Below are positions 1 through 7,215 of a stretch of 7,529 nucleotides of DNA, in pieces. Every line of letters begins with the position of its first letter. Position 1 is the stretch's first letter. The translations under genes and the position numbers were made by a program. The notes beneath the pieces were generated by a model, which was not told the DNA's origin, did no database searches, and saw only the letters and a list, made by a program, of their open reading frames with translations. The stretch is from NCBI GenBank assembly GCA_900771425.1, contig CAAGNV010000048.1, positions 1 to 7,529 on the forward strand, in the 5' to 3' direction. Source of the DNA: Bacteroidaceae bacterium (lineage in GTDB: Bacteria; Bacteroidota; Bacteroidia; Bacteroidales; Bacteroidaceae).

Positions 1-361
1 ATTTTCTTTCCTATATCGGCTACTATGGCTTCTGCTGACTTCTCAAGGTTCGTTGTTACTGCTTATCCTTTGCGGACTCGCCCTTGAGACCTCCCCAGTT
101 ATGGACGTATTCTTTCCATCTTATCCCCGCTTGATTTACTTTGAGAGTTCCGAACAGTTATGGGACTTTGTCTTGTTTTGCAGACTCATCCACTCTCCTA
201 AGCCTTGGTATCAAGTTTCTGTACGTCGGGGCAGATGTTTGCCTACGGCTTCCTTCAGATTCCACCTCACGATGGACACCCTTGCCTTCGGCTGTAGCCT
301 TCCCACTGTTAGGGCGGCTTGGGGACTTACACCCGTTAGAATACGTTCGTGCTGGGCGAAC
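1..361 (-). mobile_element. Group II intron, 5' part (class C-like), cut by window edge
   Basis: Read on the minus strand, this stretch is the start of a group II intron ribozyme (domain I onward), not protein-coding sequence. It contains blocks I recognise from class C introns such as the Oceanobacillus iheyensis one: GTTCGCCCAGCA at the 5' end (compare GUGYGCCCGGCA), GGGTGTAAGTCCC, GCAAGGGTGTCC, GGAATCTGAAGGAAGC, GTGGATGAGTCTGC followed by AACAAGACAAAGTCC, GGGGAGGTCT, and near the left edge GAAGTCAGCAGAAGCCATAG. The 5' splice boundary is placed at 361/362 by aligning GTTCG with the consensus GUGYG; it could be off by a base or so. The reverse transcriptase/maturase gene and domains V-VI are not in the window. 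The minus strand ends in AGGAAAGAAAAT, so an ATG for the intron protein could begin at the last two bases, but this cannot be confirmed. The intron has the same orientation as the genes upstream of it. Confidence 0.87.
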
Positions 362-365
362 CAAT

Positions 366-397
366 ATAAGGACCTATACATCGGTATAAGTCCTTAT
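366..397 (-). terminator. Terminator-like hairpin at the intron insertion point
   Basis: Two 14-base arms (366-379 and 384-397) flank a 4-base loop. In minus-strand RNA all 14 positions pair, one of them as G-U; in plus-strand RNA that pair becomes a C-A mismatch, so the minus strand is the better reading. It lies about 105 bases after the stop codon of the S41-like gene and fits an intrinsic terminator for the lepA/C10/S41 side. A long U-run is missing: the stem is followed by only ATTG and then the group II intron, which probably separated the stem from its U-tract. Confidence 0.62.
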
Positions 398-425
398 TCT
401 TAATTATGACATAGATGTTTAGCTT

Positions 426-489
426 TACGCTATTTATTGACCTACGCTATTTATTGACCTACGCTATTTATTGACCTACGCTATTTATT
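426..489. repeat. 17-base tandem repeat, about 3.8 copies
   Basis: The plus-strand unit TACGCTATTTATTGACC occurs three times without a mismatch (426-442, 443-459, 460-476). A fourth partial copy begins at 477 and diverges after 13 bases, where TTATTG becomes TTATTA. There are no spacers, so this is not a CRISPR array. It lies between the S41-like stop codon and the terminator-like hairpin, and would be in the 3' untranslated part of that transcript. No function is evident. Identical copies suggest recent slippage-type expansion. Confidence 0.95.
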
Positions 490-502
490 AGACAATGTGG
501 GT

Positions 503-1720
503 TTAATGAAATGATTCGATTGCTGCCTGCAACAGAGTTTCATCATCTGTTCCGTAGTCGAATAGTTGAACGAACCGGAACTCGTCAATCTCTGCGTCAG
601 GTTCCAACCCTTTATTATAGTTGTAATCACCATCGGCATCGGCTACGTAAGCGGCTGCTATGTACATAGTAAACGGATAGTCGGGCTTACACCGTTCAAG
701 CCATACGTTCTGTCCTGCGGTCTTGGTTCCGATTGTGACTACTCTGTCGGCTCCGTTCAGTCGTTTAAGTCCGTGTATGAGCCATTCGGCAGCACCTTGC
801 GTGTAGTTTCCGGTGATGAAGCATACTGACATCTGCCGATGTGTATTGCCACATTCGTACTTGCGGTTTTGATCGTTACGGCGTGAGTTGAATATGGTCT
901 GAACGAACACGCCGTCGTCCGCTGCGAGCAAAGAAGCCAACTGGTGTGCCTCGTGGGTGGTGCCTTGATTGCATAGTCGTAAGTCTATGACGAGGGTGCT
1001 TGGGTTGTTTGCCAATAACCGGGATACTGCTTCTGCAGCGTGTCCGTCGCTTAGGTTGGCAAGCATTACGTAGCCCATGTCGTTTCGTACCATCTTGCTG
1101 ACCCACACCTGATTGTCTGCGACCCTGCGCGAAGGCGGCAGTAACAACGTATCAATGACTTCCCAGTACAGCGAGGCATCGACTTCGTTGGCATCGAGTC
1201 GATTTACCACGAGTTTGTGTTCACGTCCTTTAGTGAGGTTGCTCATGTTCTTCGACGTCACCTTCTCGCCGTCAATCTGTGCTATGAAGTCACCGCGTTC
1301 GAGTCCGCACTCTGATGCCGGCGAATTGGGATAGACGGTAAGGACGCGTGCAAACTGTTTGGTAGTCTCACCCGTCGGGTCGGTCATGAGGGTGAGGTCG
1401 AGTCCGTAGGAGTCGATGTGATTGAACATTCCTCGGGTGTGGTCGTCCTGAGGCAGTGTATCAATCGTGCAGTACGTCCATTTGTCGCCTTGTGGTACCT
1501 TTGACGTGATCTTCTGGATAAAACTGATTGGTGAACCGAAGTACTCCTTCCATTGCATGTCCTTGACAGAGTCGCCCCAGAGGTATTTCTCCTGCATCGT
1601 CGTCTGAATCCAATGCGCCTGTTCGGTCATGGCTTCGTACTCGTAAGTACGGTCTTCGCCACATGCCGCGGGTAGCATTGCCGCGGTAATCAGTCCTATG
1701 CTTAGTCTTTTTATTTGCAT
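503..1720 (-). CDS. S41-family (tail-protease-like) PDZ lipoprotein, probably catalytically inactive
   Basis: A 405-residue protein with an N-terminal signal (MQIKRLSIGLITAAMLPAAC) and a likely lipidated Cys20. Proline at -3 makes the lipobox imperfect. The GED after the cysteine resembles the Bacteroidetes surface-export signal. Residues 35-85 resemble the S41 N-terminal helical part (HWIQTTMQEKYLW). Residues 120-175 are a PDZ domain (NSPASECGLERGDFIAQIDG). Residues 200-385 are the S41 core, with GYVMLANLSDG and LVIDLR. The usual TASAAE serine motif reads TQGAAE at 307-312, so the nucleophile is Gly309. The usual KTxGK lysine motif reads KTAGQ, giving Gln337. The usual DLRxNxGG reads DLRLCNQGT (246-254). 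The frame is intact, so this looks like a maintained pseudo-protease rather than a decayed gene. Its ATG lies inside the end of the C10 gene (10-base overlap, ATGCAAATAA), implying translational coupling. Family assignment is firm; inactivity is inferred from the motifs. Confidence 0.87.
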   Translation of the reverse strand: MQIKRLSIGLITAAMLPAACGEDRTYEYEAMTEQAHWIQTTMQEKYLWGDSVKDMQWKEYFGSPISFIQKITSKVPQGDKWTYCTIDTLPQDDHTRGMFNHIDSYGLDLTLMTDPTGETTKQFARVLTVYPNSPASECGLERGDFIAQIDGEKVTSKNMSNLTKGREHKLVVNRLDANEVDASLYWEVIDTLLLPPSRRVADNQVWVSKMVRNDMGYVMLANLSDGHAAEAVSRLLANNPSTLVIDLRLCNQGTTHEAHQLASLLAADDGVFVQTIFNSRRNDQNRKYECGNTHRQMSVCFITGNYTQGAAEWLIHGLKRLNGADRVVTIGTKTAGQNVWLERCKPDYPFTMYIAAAYVADADGDYNYNKGLEPDAEIDEFRFVQLFDYGTDDETLLQAAIESFH

Positions 1721-4700
1721 ACTTTTATTCCGTTGATTATATATATGCCACGCAGTGAATGTAGCTGTGATTCGTCGATTTTTCGTCCGGCGAGGTCATA
1801 GATGCCTTTGTCCGTTCTTATGTCGCGTGTCATTTCTACTTCTTCGATTTCGGTGGCATTGTTTATTTCGGTCAGCGTCAGTCTGAAGTCGTCGGCTTTA
1901 TACCAGTCGCCTTCCATGATGCCGATGGTGAGTATGCCGTCATCCCCTACCCTGACACGTTCGATGCGAGCTTCGGTGAGGTAGAACTTGCCGAGGGTGT
2001 TGGCGTCGACCGTTACTGTGTCGTTTCCTGCAAACAGGGTGACGGTGTTGCCGGCATCCGAACCTACCATGGCTGATACGGTGTAATATCCTGGTATGAG
2101 TCCTTCGACGGTCTGACTGAGTGTACTGCCCTGTCCGTTTACGTTGCTCTCGACGAGTATGGTTCCGTCCATTCCTACTGCCTGGTGTGCGAGGCTTGTC
2201 GATTTGTACAGGCTAATGGTTTGGGTCTCGTATGTCCAGTTACGTGCCGAAACGGAACTTGCTTCGAATGATGGATTCTGGATGTTTGCGGTGAAGTCAA
2301 CGGTCTTGTTTCCAAGCGTCTCCACCATCATCTTGAATTCTTCGGTGAAGTTCACAAGTGTGGTCGTTGCCTTGCGTGTTTCAGCCGAATTCATGTCGCG
2401 GGTCTTGAAGAGTGCTTCTGCCTTGACGATGGAGTCGGTCATCATATGCATGGCTTCGTCGCTGACGAGTTCACGATAGTCTTCCTGTACGCAGTAGGCG
2501 TTGTCGATAGCCATGCCTAATTGCTGGTATGAAGGGTCGAGCGTCTGCGACGCATTGGCACGGAAGTCCTTCTTGAGGTTTGTGGCAACGAAATAGCCAC
2601 GTAATGCTTCGACGAACGTGCCTTCATCCTGCAGACGGAAATACTGTTCTTCTTCGGCATCGAGCAGCAGTGCGTTGGCTGGCGTGGTGGTATTGACGAA
2701 CGTGCCGACGAACGCTGTGTCGGGGTTGGCAAGTACGGTTGCAGATACGTGTGAGTTTGTGGCGCTGACGACCTGATTGCGTTCCGAACTTGTCATTATC
2801 ATATAGGTATATCCTGCCTTGAGTGTATCGGCATTGGTGAACTTATTGTTGATGCCGAGGGTGCTGTGTCCGTCAATCTGTCGTGCTGCCATTCCGTCTG
2901 GGATTACAAGGTCGCACGGTGTCGTGAGCAGATACCAGCGGTTAGGCTGCTGACCGAGTGTCAGGGTTGCCATGTCGGCATCGAAGTCGGACTTTACTGA
3001 GAAGTTATATCCTGGCTTGAGTTCGAGGTTACGGCATACTCCGTTGCTGATGATGTTGACGCCTTCAGCCTCGGAGTCGTCTGCCACGTAATAGACTGCA
3101 TTAGGATTGACTGGCGAGGCATCGATATGCATGATGTTCTTCACGTCGGTCAGGTCGTAACTGCAGGCGGTCTTGTAGTTTGACTTCTTTGCGATGGTCT
3201 GGAATTGGTTCCAGTCCCAGTCGCCTGTGAGTTTTACGCAGTCATTGTCAAAACTTACGGCCTTGAGTGTGGATGGCTTGAGAAGGAATCGTACTGTTAT
3301 GTCTGCTCCGTCGGGTATGGTTATCTCGTCGGCTGTCGAAGTAGTTGATGCGGAATATTCCAGTACTGCTTCATAGATTTTGCCTTCGGTGATAGGGCAT
3401 GACGAGGTTGACGACATGGGCAGTTCTACGGTTGCTGTCGTTGCGGCTGCAATGTTGAATTTGGTTGATTTTGTGCCTATCTCGTTGAAGGTGGTGCCGT
3501 TGTCTTCGCTTGCCGCGATGTTAAGTCGGATGGTCCCTTCGACGCTTACGTCTGATAGGTTGCGTAGTATGACGTTTGCCACTGGTTTGGGGCCGAATAC
3601 AACATTGTAGTCCTTGCCTGCGTGCTTCTCTGTCACGCTGCTTGCATTCATGTAGATATGTTCGAACCGAAGGTCGCACTTGGGACGTTCAGGTGTTATC
3701 TCGGCAGTTGCCAGAACGTTGAGGCTCTTGTCGGTAACGATGACGTAACTGGTCTTGTCCGAAGTAGGCTTGTACTCCATCTCGATGATGTTGTCGGAAC
3801 CGTCGGCAGGTAGTTCCGTATCGGTGTTGCTTGACTTGGCTGCTGATGTCGATGTCGGTTTGCTGTTTGTCGTGTTTACGAATACGTAGATGCCTGAGTA
3901 AGGCAGTGTGCCGTTGTTCCTGACGTTGACCTTAAGTTTATTTGTCGTGTTGAGATATGAATGGAGCGGAAGTTCGATGGATGCGTTGAGGTTCTGTTTT
4001 TTTGGATAAACGCCTGTGACGCATTCCTGCCATGAGTTGTTGAACCCCCATGTAGGTGATTGTCCGCGTGCCACGGTGAAGTAACCGTTGTAGGTGGTAG
4101 GATTGCCCCATCCGAGGTTGAAGTGGAAGAGGTCGGTCGAAGCCTGGTATCCATCGACCACGACGGCATGTCCTTCGCCTTTCTCGTTGCATCCGCTGTA
4201 GAGTACCGGACGTAACTTGACGAGGTCGTTGTAGAGAAGGGTTGACCATGCCTCGTCGGAGTAGTTGTTGTACGACTCGCCCCAGTCCTTGGCGTTCTCC
4301 TGACCTCCGTTGAGTCCGAGGATGTTGTTGAAGACGCTTCGGCAGTTGTCGTTATACCCCGACGTGCTCGAGCCGTATGTAAGCCCTGCGCCTCCTCCGA
4401 CTACGGCCATGAGTATAGCCACTGCCTCGCGGTATTCGGCAGGTTCTGAGTTGTAGTCTGTACGCATGAGTTCCCACTTGAGCGGCGTCCCCTTCGGGAA
4501 TGCCTTGGTAGCGGTGGCCTGGCTACCGTAGATGTAACTGGTGGTTGCTCCCTGTGTCTCGTGAGGGAGGTCCTTATGCCAGTAATATGCGACCTGTGAG
4601 GCTGCCGTGGCTACGCATCCCGTTACACAGCGTCCGCCTCCGTCCTTCCGTGTTGGGCATAGGTTGTTGTAGGGAGCGTCTTGGTGCCAGTTTGTCTTTA

Positions 4701-5145
4701 TCAATGGTTTGATGTCAATGCGCGGCGATGCGAATTTCGGTGTGACGAACCGTCCTGCGCCCTTTGCCTGAGCCGATTCGATGGCTGTGGCATAATAGTC
4801 GAGATACCATGTCAGGAATGGTGGCAGGTTGTCGGCATCGAAGTCGCCGCCATCAGTATATCCAAGTATCTCAGGCATACAGTCGTCGCCGCTGACGATG
4901 ACGAATCCATGTCCTTCGCCTCGTGAATAGATGTAGTATGGAGAAACGGCATCGTAGTTTGCTGCAAGCTTCACCCTACTCTTCCTAACAGCCTTTTTCA
5001 CGAGTCGTGGTTGTATATATTCGGCAGCCATGAATGGCTTTGCCAGTTTCTGTGCTTTCTGTGGCGTAATTGGGTTGGCGATTGCCATGGCTGTACATAG
5101 CAATGTTGCCGTTAATGCAATAGTCTTATTAAGTAAGTTTGGCAT
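1711..5145 (-). CDS. Secreted C10-family cysteine peptidase (streptopain/interpain-like) with long C-terminal extension
   Basis: Counted from the ATG at 5145, the protein has 1144 residues. The frame also opens at an ATG at 5181, but that adds 12 residues (MANGQWPLKKTN) encoded by the 7-base repeat, and the signal peptide (MPNLLNKTIALTATLLCTAMAIA, cut before NPITPQ) starts at 5145. Residue numbers below use this start. An inhibitory prodomain spans about 24-138 (YYIYSRGEGHGFVIVSGDD). The peptidase domain spans about 139-381: Gln155 in WHQDAPYN, Cys177 in TGCVATA, His326 in GHAVVVDGY, Asn343 in FNLGWGN, and a C-terminal glycine-rich loop (GFNNSWQECVTGVYP). The Trp357 of streptopain is Leu344 here. 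Beyond it lie two CARDB/Ig-like beta domains (about 385-485, 490-620), a beta-rich region, a helical stretch (about 878-943), a galactose-binding-like fold (951-1092, NPSFE...DDFRL) and a GIYDLAGRKI...GIYIINGIKV sorting-type tail. That tail suggests type IX secretion. No Bacteroidetes-type promoter is visible upstream. Confidence 0.92.
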   Translation of the reverse strand: MPNLLNKTIALTATLLCTAMAIANPITPQKAQKLAKPFMAAEYIQPRLVKKAVRKSRVKLAANYDAVSPYYIYSRGEGHGFVIVSGDDCMPEILGYTDGGDFDADNLPPFLTWYLDYYATAIESAQAKGAGRFVTPKFASPRIDIKPLIKTNWHQDAPYNNLCPTRKDGGGRCVTGCVATAASQVAYYWHKDLPHETQGATTSYIYGSQATATKAFPKGTPLKWELMRTDYNSEPAEYREAVAILMAVVGGGAGLTYGSSTSGYNDNCRSVFNNILGLNGGQENAKDWGESYNNYSDEAWSTLLYNDLVKLRPVLYSGCNEKGEGHAVVVDGYQASTDLFHFNLGWGNPTTYNGYFTVARGQSPTWGFNNSWQECVTGVYPKKQNLNASIELPLHSYLNTTNKLKVNVRNNGTLPYSGIYVFVNTTNSKPTSTSAAKSSNTDTELPADGSDNIIEMEYKPTSDKTSYVIVTDKSLNVLATAEITPERPKCDLRFEHIYMNASSVTEKHAGKDYNVVFGPKPVANVILRNLSDVSVEGTIRLNIAASEDNGTTFNEIGTKSTKFNIAAATTATVELPMSSTSSCPITEGKIYEAVLEYSASTTSTADEITIPDGADITVRFLLKPSTLKAVSFDNDCVKLTGDWDWNQFQTIAKKSNYKTACSYDLTDVKNIMHIDASPVNPNAVYYVADDSEAEGVNIISNGVCRNLELKPGYNFSVKSDFDADMATLTLGQQPNRWYLLTTPCDLVIPDGMAARQIDGHSTLGINNKFTNADTLKAGYTYMIMTSSERNQVVSATNSHVSATVLANPDTAFVGTFVNTTTPANALLLDAEEEQYFRLQDEGTFVEALRGYFVATNLKKDFRANASQTLDPSYQQLGMAIDNAYCVQEDYRELVSDEAMHMMTDSIVKAEALFKTRDMNSAETRKATTTLVNFTEEFKMMVETLGNKTVDFTANIQNPSFEASSVSARNWTYETQTISLYKSTSLAHQAVGMDGTILVESNVNGQGSTLSQTVEGLIPGYYTVSAMVGSDAGNTVTLFAGNDTVTVDANTLGKFYLTEARIERVRVGDDGILTIGIMEGDWYKADDFRLTLTEINNATEIEEVEMTRDIRTDKGIYDLAGRKIDESQLHSLRGIYIINGIKVCK

Positions 5146-5161
5146 ATTTGTTTTTTTTAGA

Positions 5162-5303
5162 GGCCATTGGCCATTTGCCATTGGCTGTTGGCTTTTTTAG
5201 AGGTTTGAGTTATAGTGGAGGTTTAGAGCCAATGGCTAACGGCCAAAGGCTAATTGCTAATATAAGAGAGAGCCAAAGGCTAAAGGCTAACGGCCAATAG
5301 CCC
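5162..5303. repeat. Degenerate 7-base repeats between lepA and the C10 gene
   Basis: Two blocks keep a strict 7-base phase on the plus strand. Block one (5162-5192) reads GGCCATT, GGCCATT, TGCCATT, GGCTGTT, GGC. Block two reads AGCCAAT, GGCTAAC, GGCCAAA, GGCTAAT, TGCTAAT (5227-5261), then after 9 bases AGCCAAA, GGCTAAA, GGCTAAC, GGCCAAT, AGCCC (5271-5303). The general unit is (R/T)GCYNNN. The blocks fill most of the 171-base gap, and block one extends over the upstream alternative start of the C10 frame. I recall similar word-like repeats in Bacteroidales intergenic regions, but that is memory, not a search. The transcript of the C10 leader would carry them. No terminator or promoter is recognisable in this gap. 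Confidence 0.82.
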
Positions 5304-5316
5304 TACCCCACCTTGC

Positions 5317-7101
5317 TTAGTCATCCAACTTCAGTACAGCGAGGAATGCTTTCTGCGGTACTGATACGTTGCCGATTTGCTTCATGCGCTTCTTGCCTGC
5401 TTTCTGTTTCTCGAGGAGTTTGCGCTTACGGCTGACGTCACCTCCGTAGCATTTGGCGAGCACGTCCTTGCGTACCTGCTTCACTGTCTCGCGTGCTATG
5501 ATCTTGCCGCCGATGGCTGCCTGTATGGCGATGTCGAACTGCTGACGCGGCAGCAGGTCTTTCAGTCGTTCGCACATGCGACGTCCGAGCGTCACGGCGT
5601 TGTCCACGTGTGTCAGGGTGCTGAGGGCATCTACGCTCTCACCGTTGAGCAGGATGTCGAGTTTCACGAGTTTCGACGGACGGAATCCTGCGCTCTGGTA
5701 GTCGAACGAGGCATAGCCGCGGCTGATGCTCTTCAGTTTGTCGTAGAAGTCGATGACTATCTCGCCCAGCGGCATGAGGAACTGAATCTCCACGCGGTTG
5801 CCGGCAATGAATTCCTGCTTCACCAGTTCGCCGCGCTTGCTGAGGCACAGCGTCATGATGGGTCCGATATATGTCGATGTGGTGATGATGGTGGCGTTGA
5901 TGTATGGTTCCTCCACGTGCTCGATGAATGTAGGGTCGGGCATCGACGATGGGTTGTGTACCTCGGTAGCCACGCCGTGCTTGTCGTATATCATGTACGA
6001 CACGTTAGGTACGGTGGTGATGACGTCCATGTTGAACTCGCGGTCGAGTCGTTCCTGTACTATCTCCATGTGGAGTAGTCCGAGGAATCCGCACCGGAAT
6101 CCGAATCCCAGTGCAGCCGAACTCTCGTGCTGGAATGTCAGCGAAGCATCGTTCAGTTGGAGCTTCTCGAGCGAGGCACGCAGGTTTTCGTAGTCCTCGG
6201 TCTCTATCGGATAGACTCCGGCAAAGACCATTGGCTTCACTTCCTGGAATCCCTCGATGGCATTGTCGTTTCCGCCTACGACGGTGGTTATGGTGTCGCC
6301 CACCTTTACTTCGACGGCGTTCTTGATGCCCGAGACGATGTAACCCACGTCGCCCGTGCAGAGTTGCTTGCGTGGTATCATGTCCATTTTCAGCACTCCG
6401 ACCTCCTCGGCCAGATACTCCTTGCCGGTGTTGACGAACCGAACCTTCTCGCCCGAACGAATCTTGCCGTTCACGATCTTGAAGTAGGCGATGATGCCGC
6501 GGTAGGAGTTGAATACGGAGTCGAAGATGAGAGCCTGGAGGGGTGCGTCCTCGTCGCCCACGGGGTGCGGAATACGCTCCACTACGGCACGCAGTATTTC
6601 CTCGACTCCCATGCCTGTCTTTCCCGAAGCCAATATGATTTCCTCGGGCTTGCATCCGAGTAGGTCAACGATTTCGTCGGCCACCTCTTCGGGCATGGCG
6701 TTTGGCATGTCGCATTTGTTGATGACCGGTATGATTTCGAGGTCGTTGTCGATAGCCATATACAGGTTCGATATGGTCTGTGCCTGAACGCCCTGTGTGG
6801 CATCGACCACGAGCAGTGCGCCTTCGCAGGCAGCGATGCTTCGGCTCACCTCGTACGAGAAATCGACGTGTCCCGGAGTGTCAATCAGGTTGAGGACGTA
6901 AGTCTGCCCGTCCAGTTCGTATTCCATCTGGATGGCATGACTCTTGATGGTTATGCCACGTTCCTTCTCGAGGTCCATGTCGTCCAGCATCTGCCCCTCC
7001 GTCACCTTGATGGTGTTGGTGTGTTCGAGCAGACGGTCGGCAAGGGTCGATTTGCCGTGGTCAATGTGTGCAATGATGCAGAAGTTGCGTATATTCTTCA
7101 C
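5317..7101 (-). CDS. lepA: Elongation factor 4 (LepA), ribosomal back-translocase GTPase
   Basis: A full-length 594-residue LepA (usual length about 600). It is a cytoplasmic or membrane-associated translational GTPase that acts on stalled or mistranslocated ribosomes and in initiation-complex quality. The GTPase motifs are complete: AHIDHGKST (11-19), RGIT (48-51), DTPGH (74-78, with the catalytic His78), NKCD (128-131) and ASGKTG (158-163). EF-G-like domains II, III and V follow, for example HESSAALGFGFRCGFLGLLHMEI. The LepA-specific C-terminal domain follows, with KKRMKQIGNVSVPQKAFLAVL near the end and the stop at 5317. The start is GTG at 7101-7099. An in-frame TAA lies five codons upstream of it with no ATG between, so GTG is the only sensible start, and it places IRNFCIIAHIDHG in the normal position. 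Its own promoter lies just upstream. It is probably the first gene of the minus-strand run, although co-transcription with the C10 gene is unproven. Confidence 0.98.
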   Translation of the reverse strand: MKNIRNFCIIAHIDHGKSTLADRLLEHTNTIKVTEGQMLDDMDLEKERGITIKSHAIQMEYELDGQTYVLNLIDTPGHVDFSYEVSRSIAACEGALLVVDATQGVQAQTISNLYMAIDNDLEIIPVINKCDMPNAMPEEVADEIVDLLGCKPEEIILASGKTGMGVEEILRAVVERIPHPVGDEDAPLQALIFDSVFNSYRGIIAYFKIVNGKIRSGEKVRFVNTGKEYLAEEVGVLKMDMIPRKQLCTGDVGYIVSGIKNAVEVKVGDTITTVVGGNDNAIEGFQEVKPMVFAGVYPIETEDYENLRASLEKLQLNDASLTFQHESSAALGFGFRCGFLGLLHMEIVQERLDREFNMDVITTVPNVSYMIYDKHGVATEVHNPSSMPDPTFIEHVEEPYINATIITTSTYIGPIMTLCLSKRGELVKQEFIAGNRVEIQFLMPLGEIVIDFYDKLKSISRGYASFDYQSAGFRPSKLVKLDILLNGESVDALSTLTHVDNAVTLGRRMCERLKDLLPRQQFDIAIQAAIGGKIIARETVKQVRKDVLAKCYGGDVSRKRKLLEKQKAGKKRMKQIGNVSVPQKAFLAVLKLDD

Positions 7102-7135
7102 TGTCTCTGTTGTGTATTATATTCGTTTTAGGGTA

Positions 7136-7167
7136 CAAAGGTAAGAAATAAATTTGGGAAATTGAAA
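7136..7167 (-). promoter_or_regulatory. Bacteroidetes-type promoter of lepA
   Basis: On the minus strand, TACCTTTG (7143-7136) matches the -7 consensus TAnnTTTG exactly. TTTC (7167-7164), 20 bases upstream, matches the -33 TTTG in three of four bases. Transcription would begin near 7130, giving a leader of roughly 30 bases before the GTG of lepA. The flanking sequence is A/T-rich, as is usual for such promoters. Confidence 0.75.
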
Positions 7168-7215
7168 AATAAAAATTAAAAATTAAAATTTAGCAATCAG
7201 AAATCAAGTTAGAAG

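Noticed and set aside
158..364. Minus-strand 68-codon frame
   Set aside because: It lies inside the intron domain I RNA and crosses the predicted splice boundary; no protein family is recognisable.
53..403. Plus-strand open frames of 116 and 82 codons over the left end
   Set aside because: They are antisense to conserved group II intron RNA motifs. Such frames are often annotated as hypothetical proteins but follow from ribozyme conservation, not coding.
426..489. Possible CRISPR array
   Set aside because: Copies are directly adjacent with no spacers and the unit is only 17 bases.
5146..5181. Upstream ATG for the C10 gene at 5181
   Set aside because: It adds a repeat-encoded peptide ahead of a normal signal peptide, so the ATG at 5145 is preferred.
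5377..6663. Long plus-strand frames (233 and 178 codons) and a 216-codon minus frame inside lepA
   Set aside because: They are shadows in other frames of a clear, full-length LepA with all motifs.
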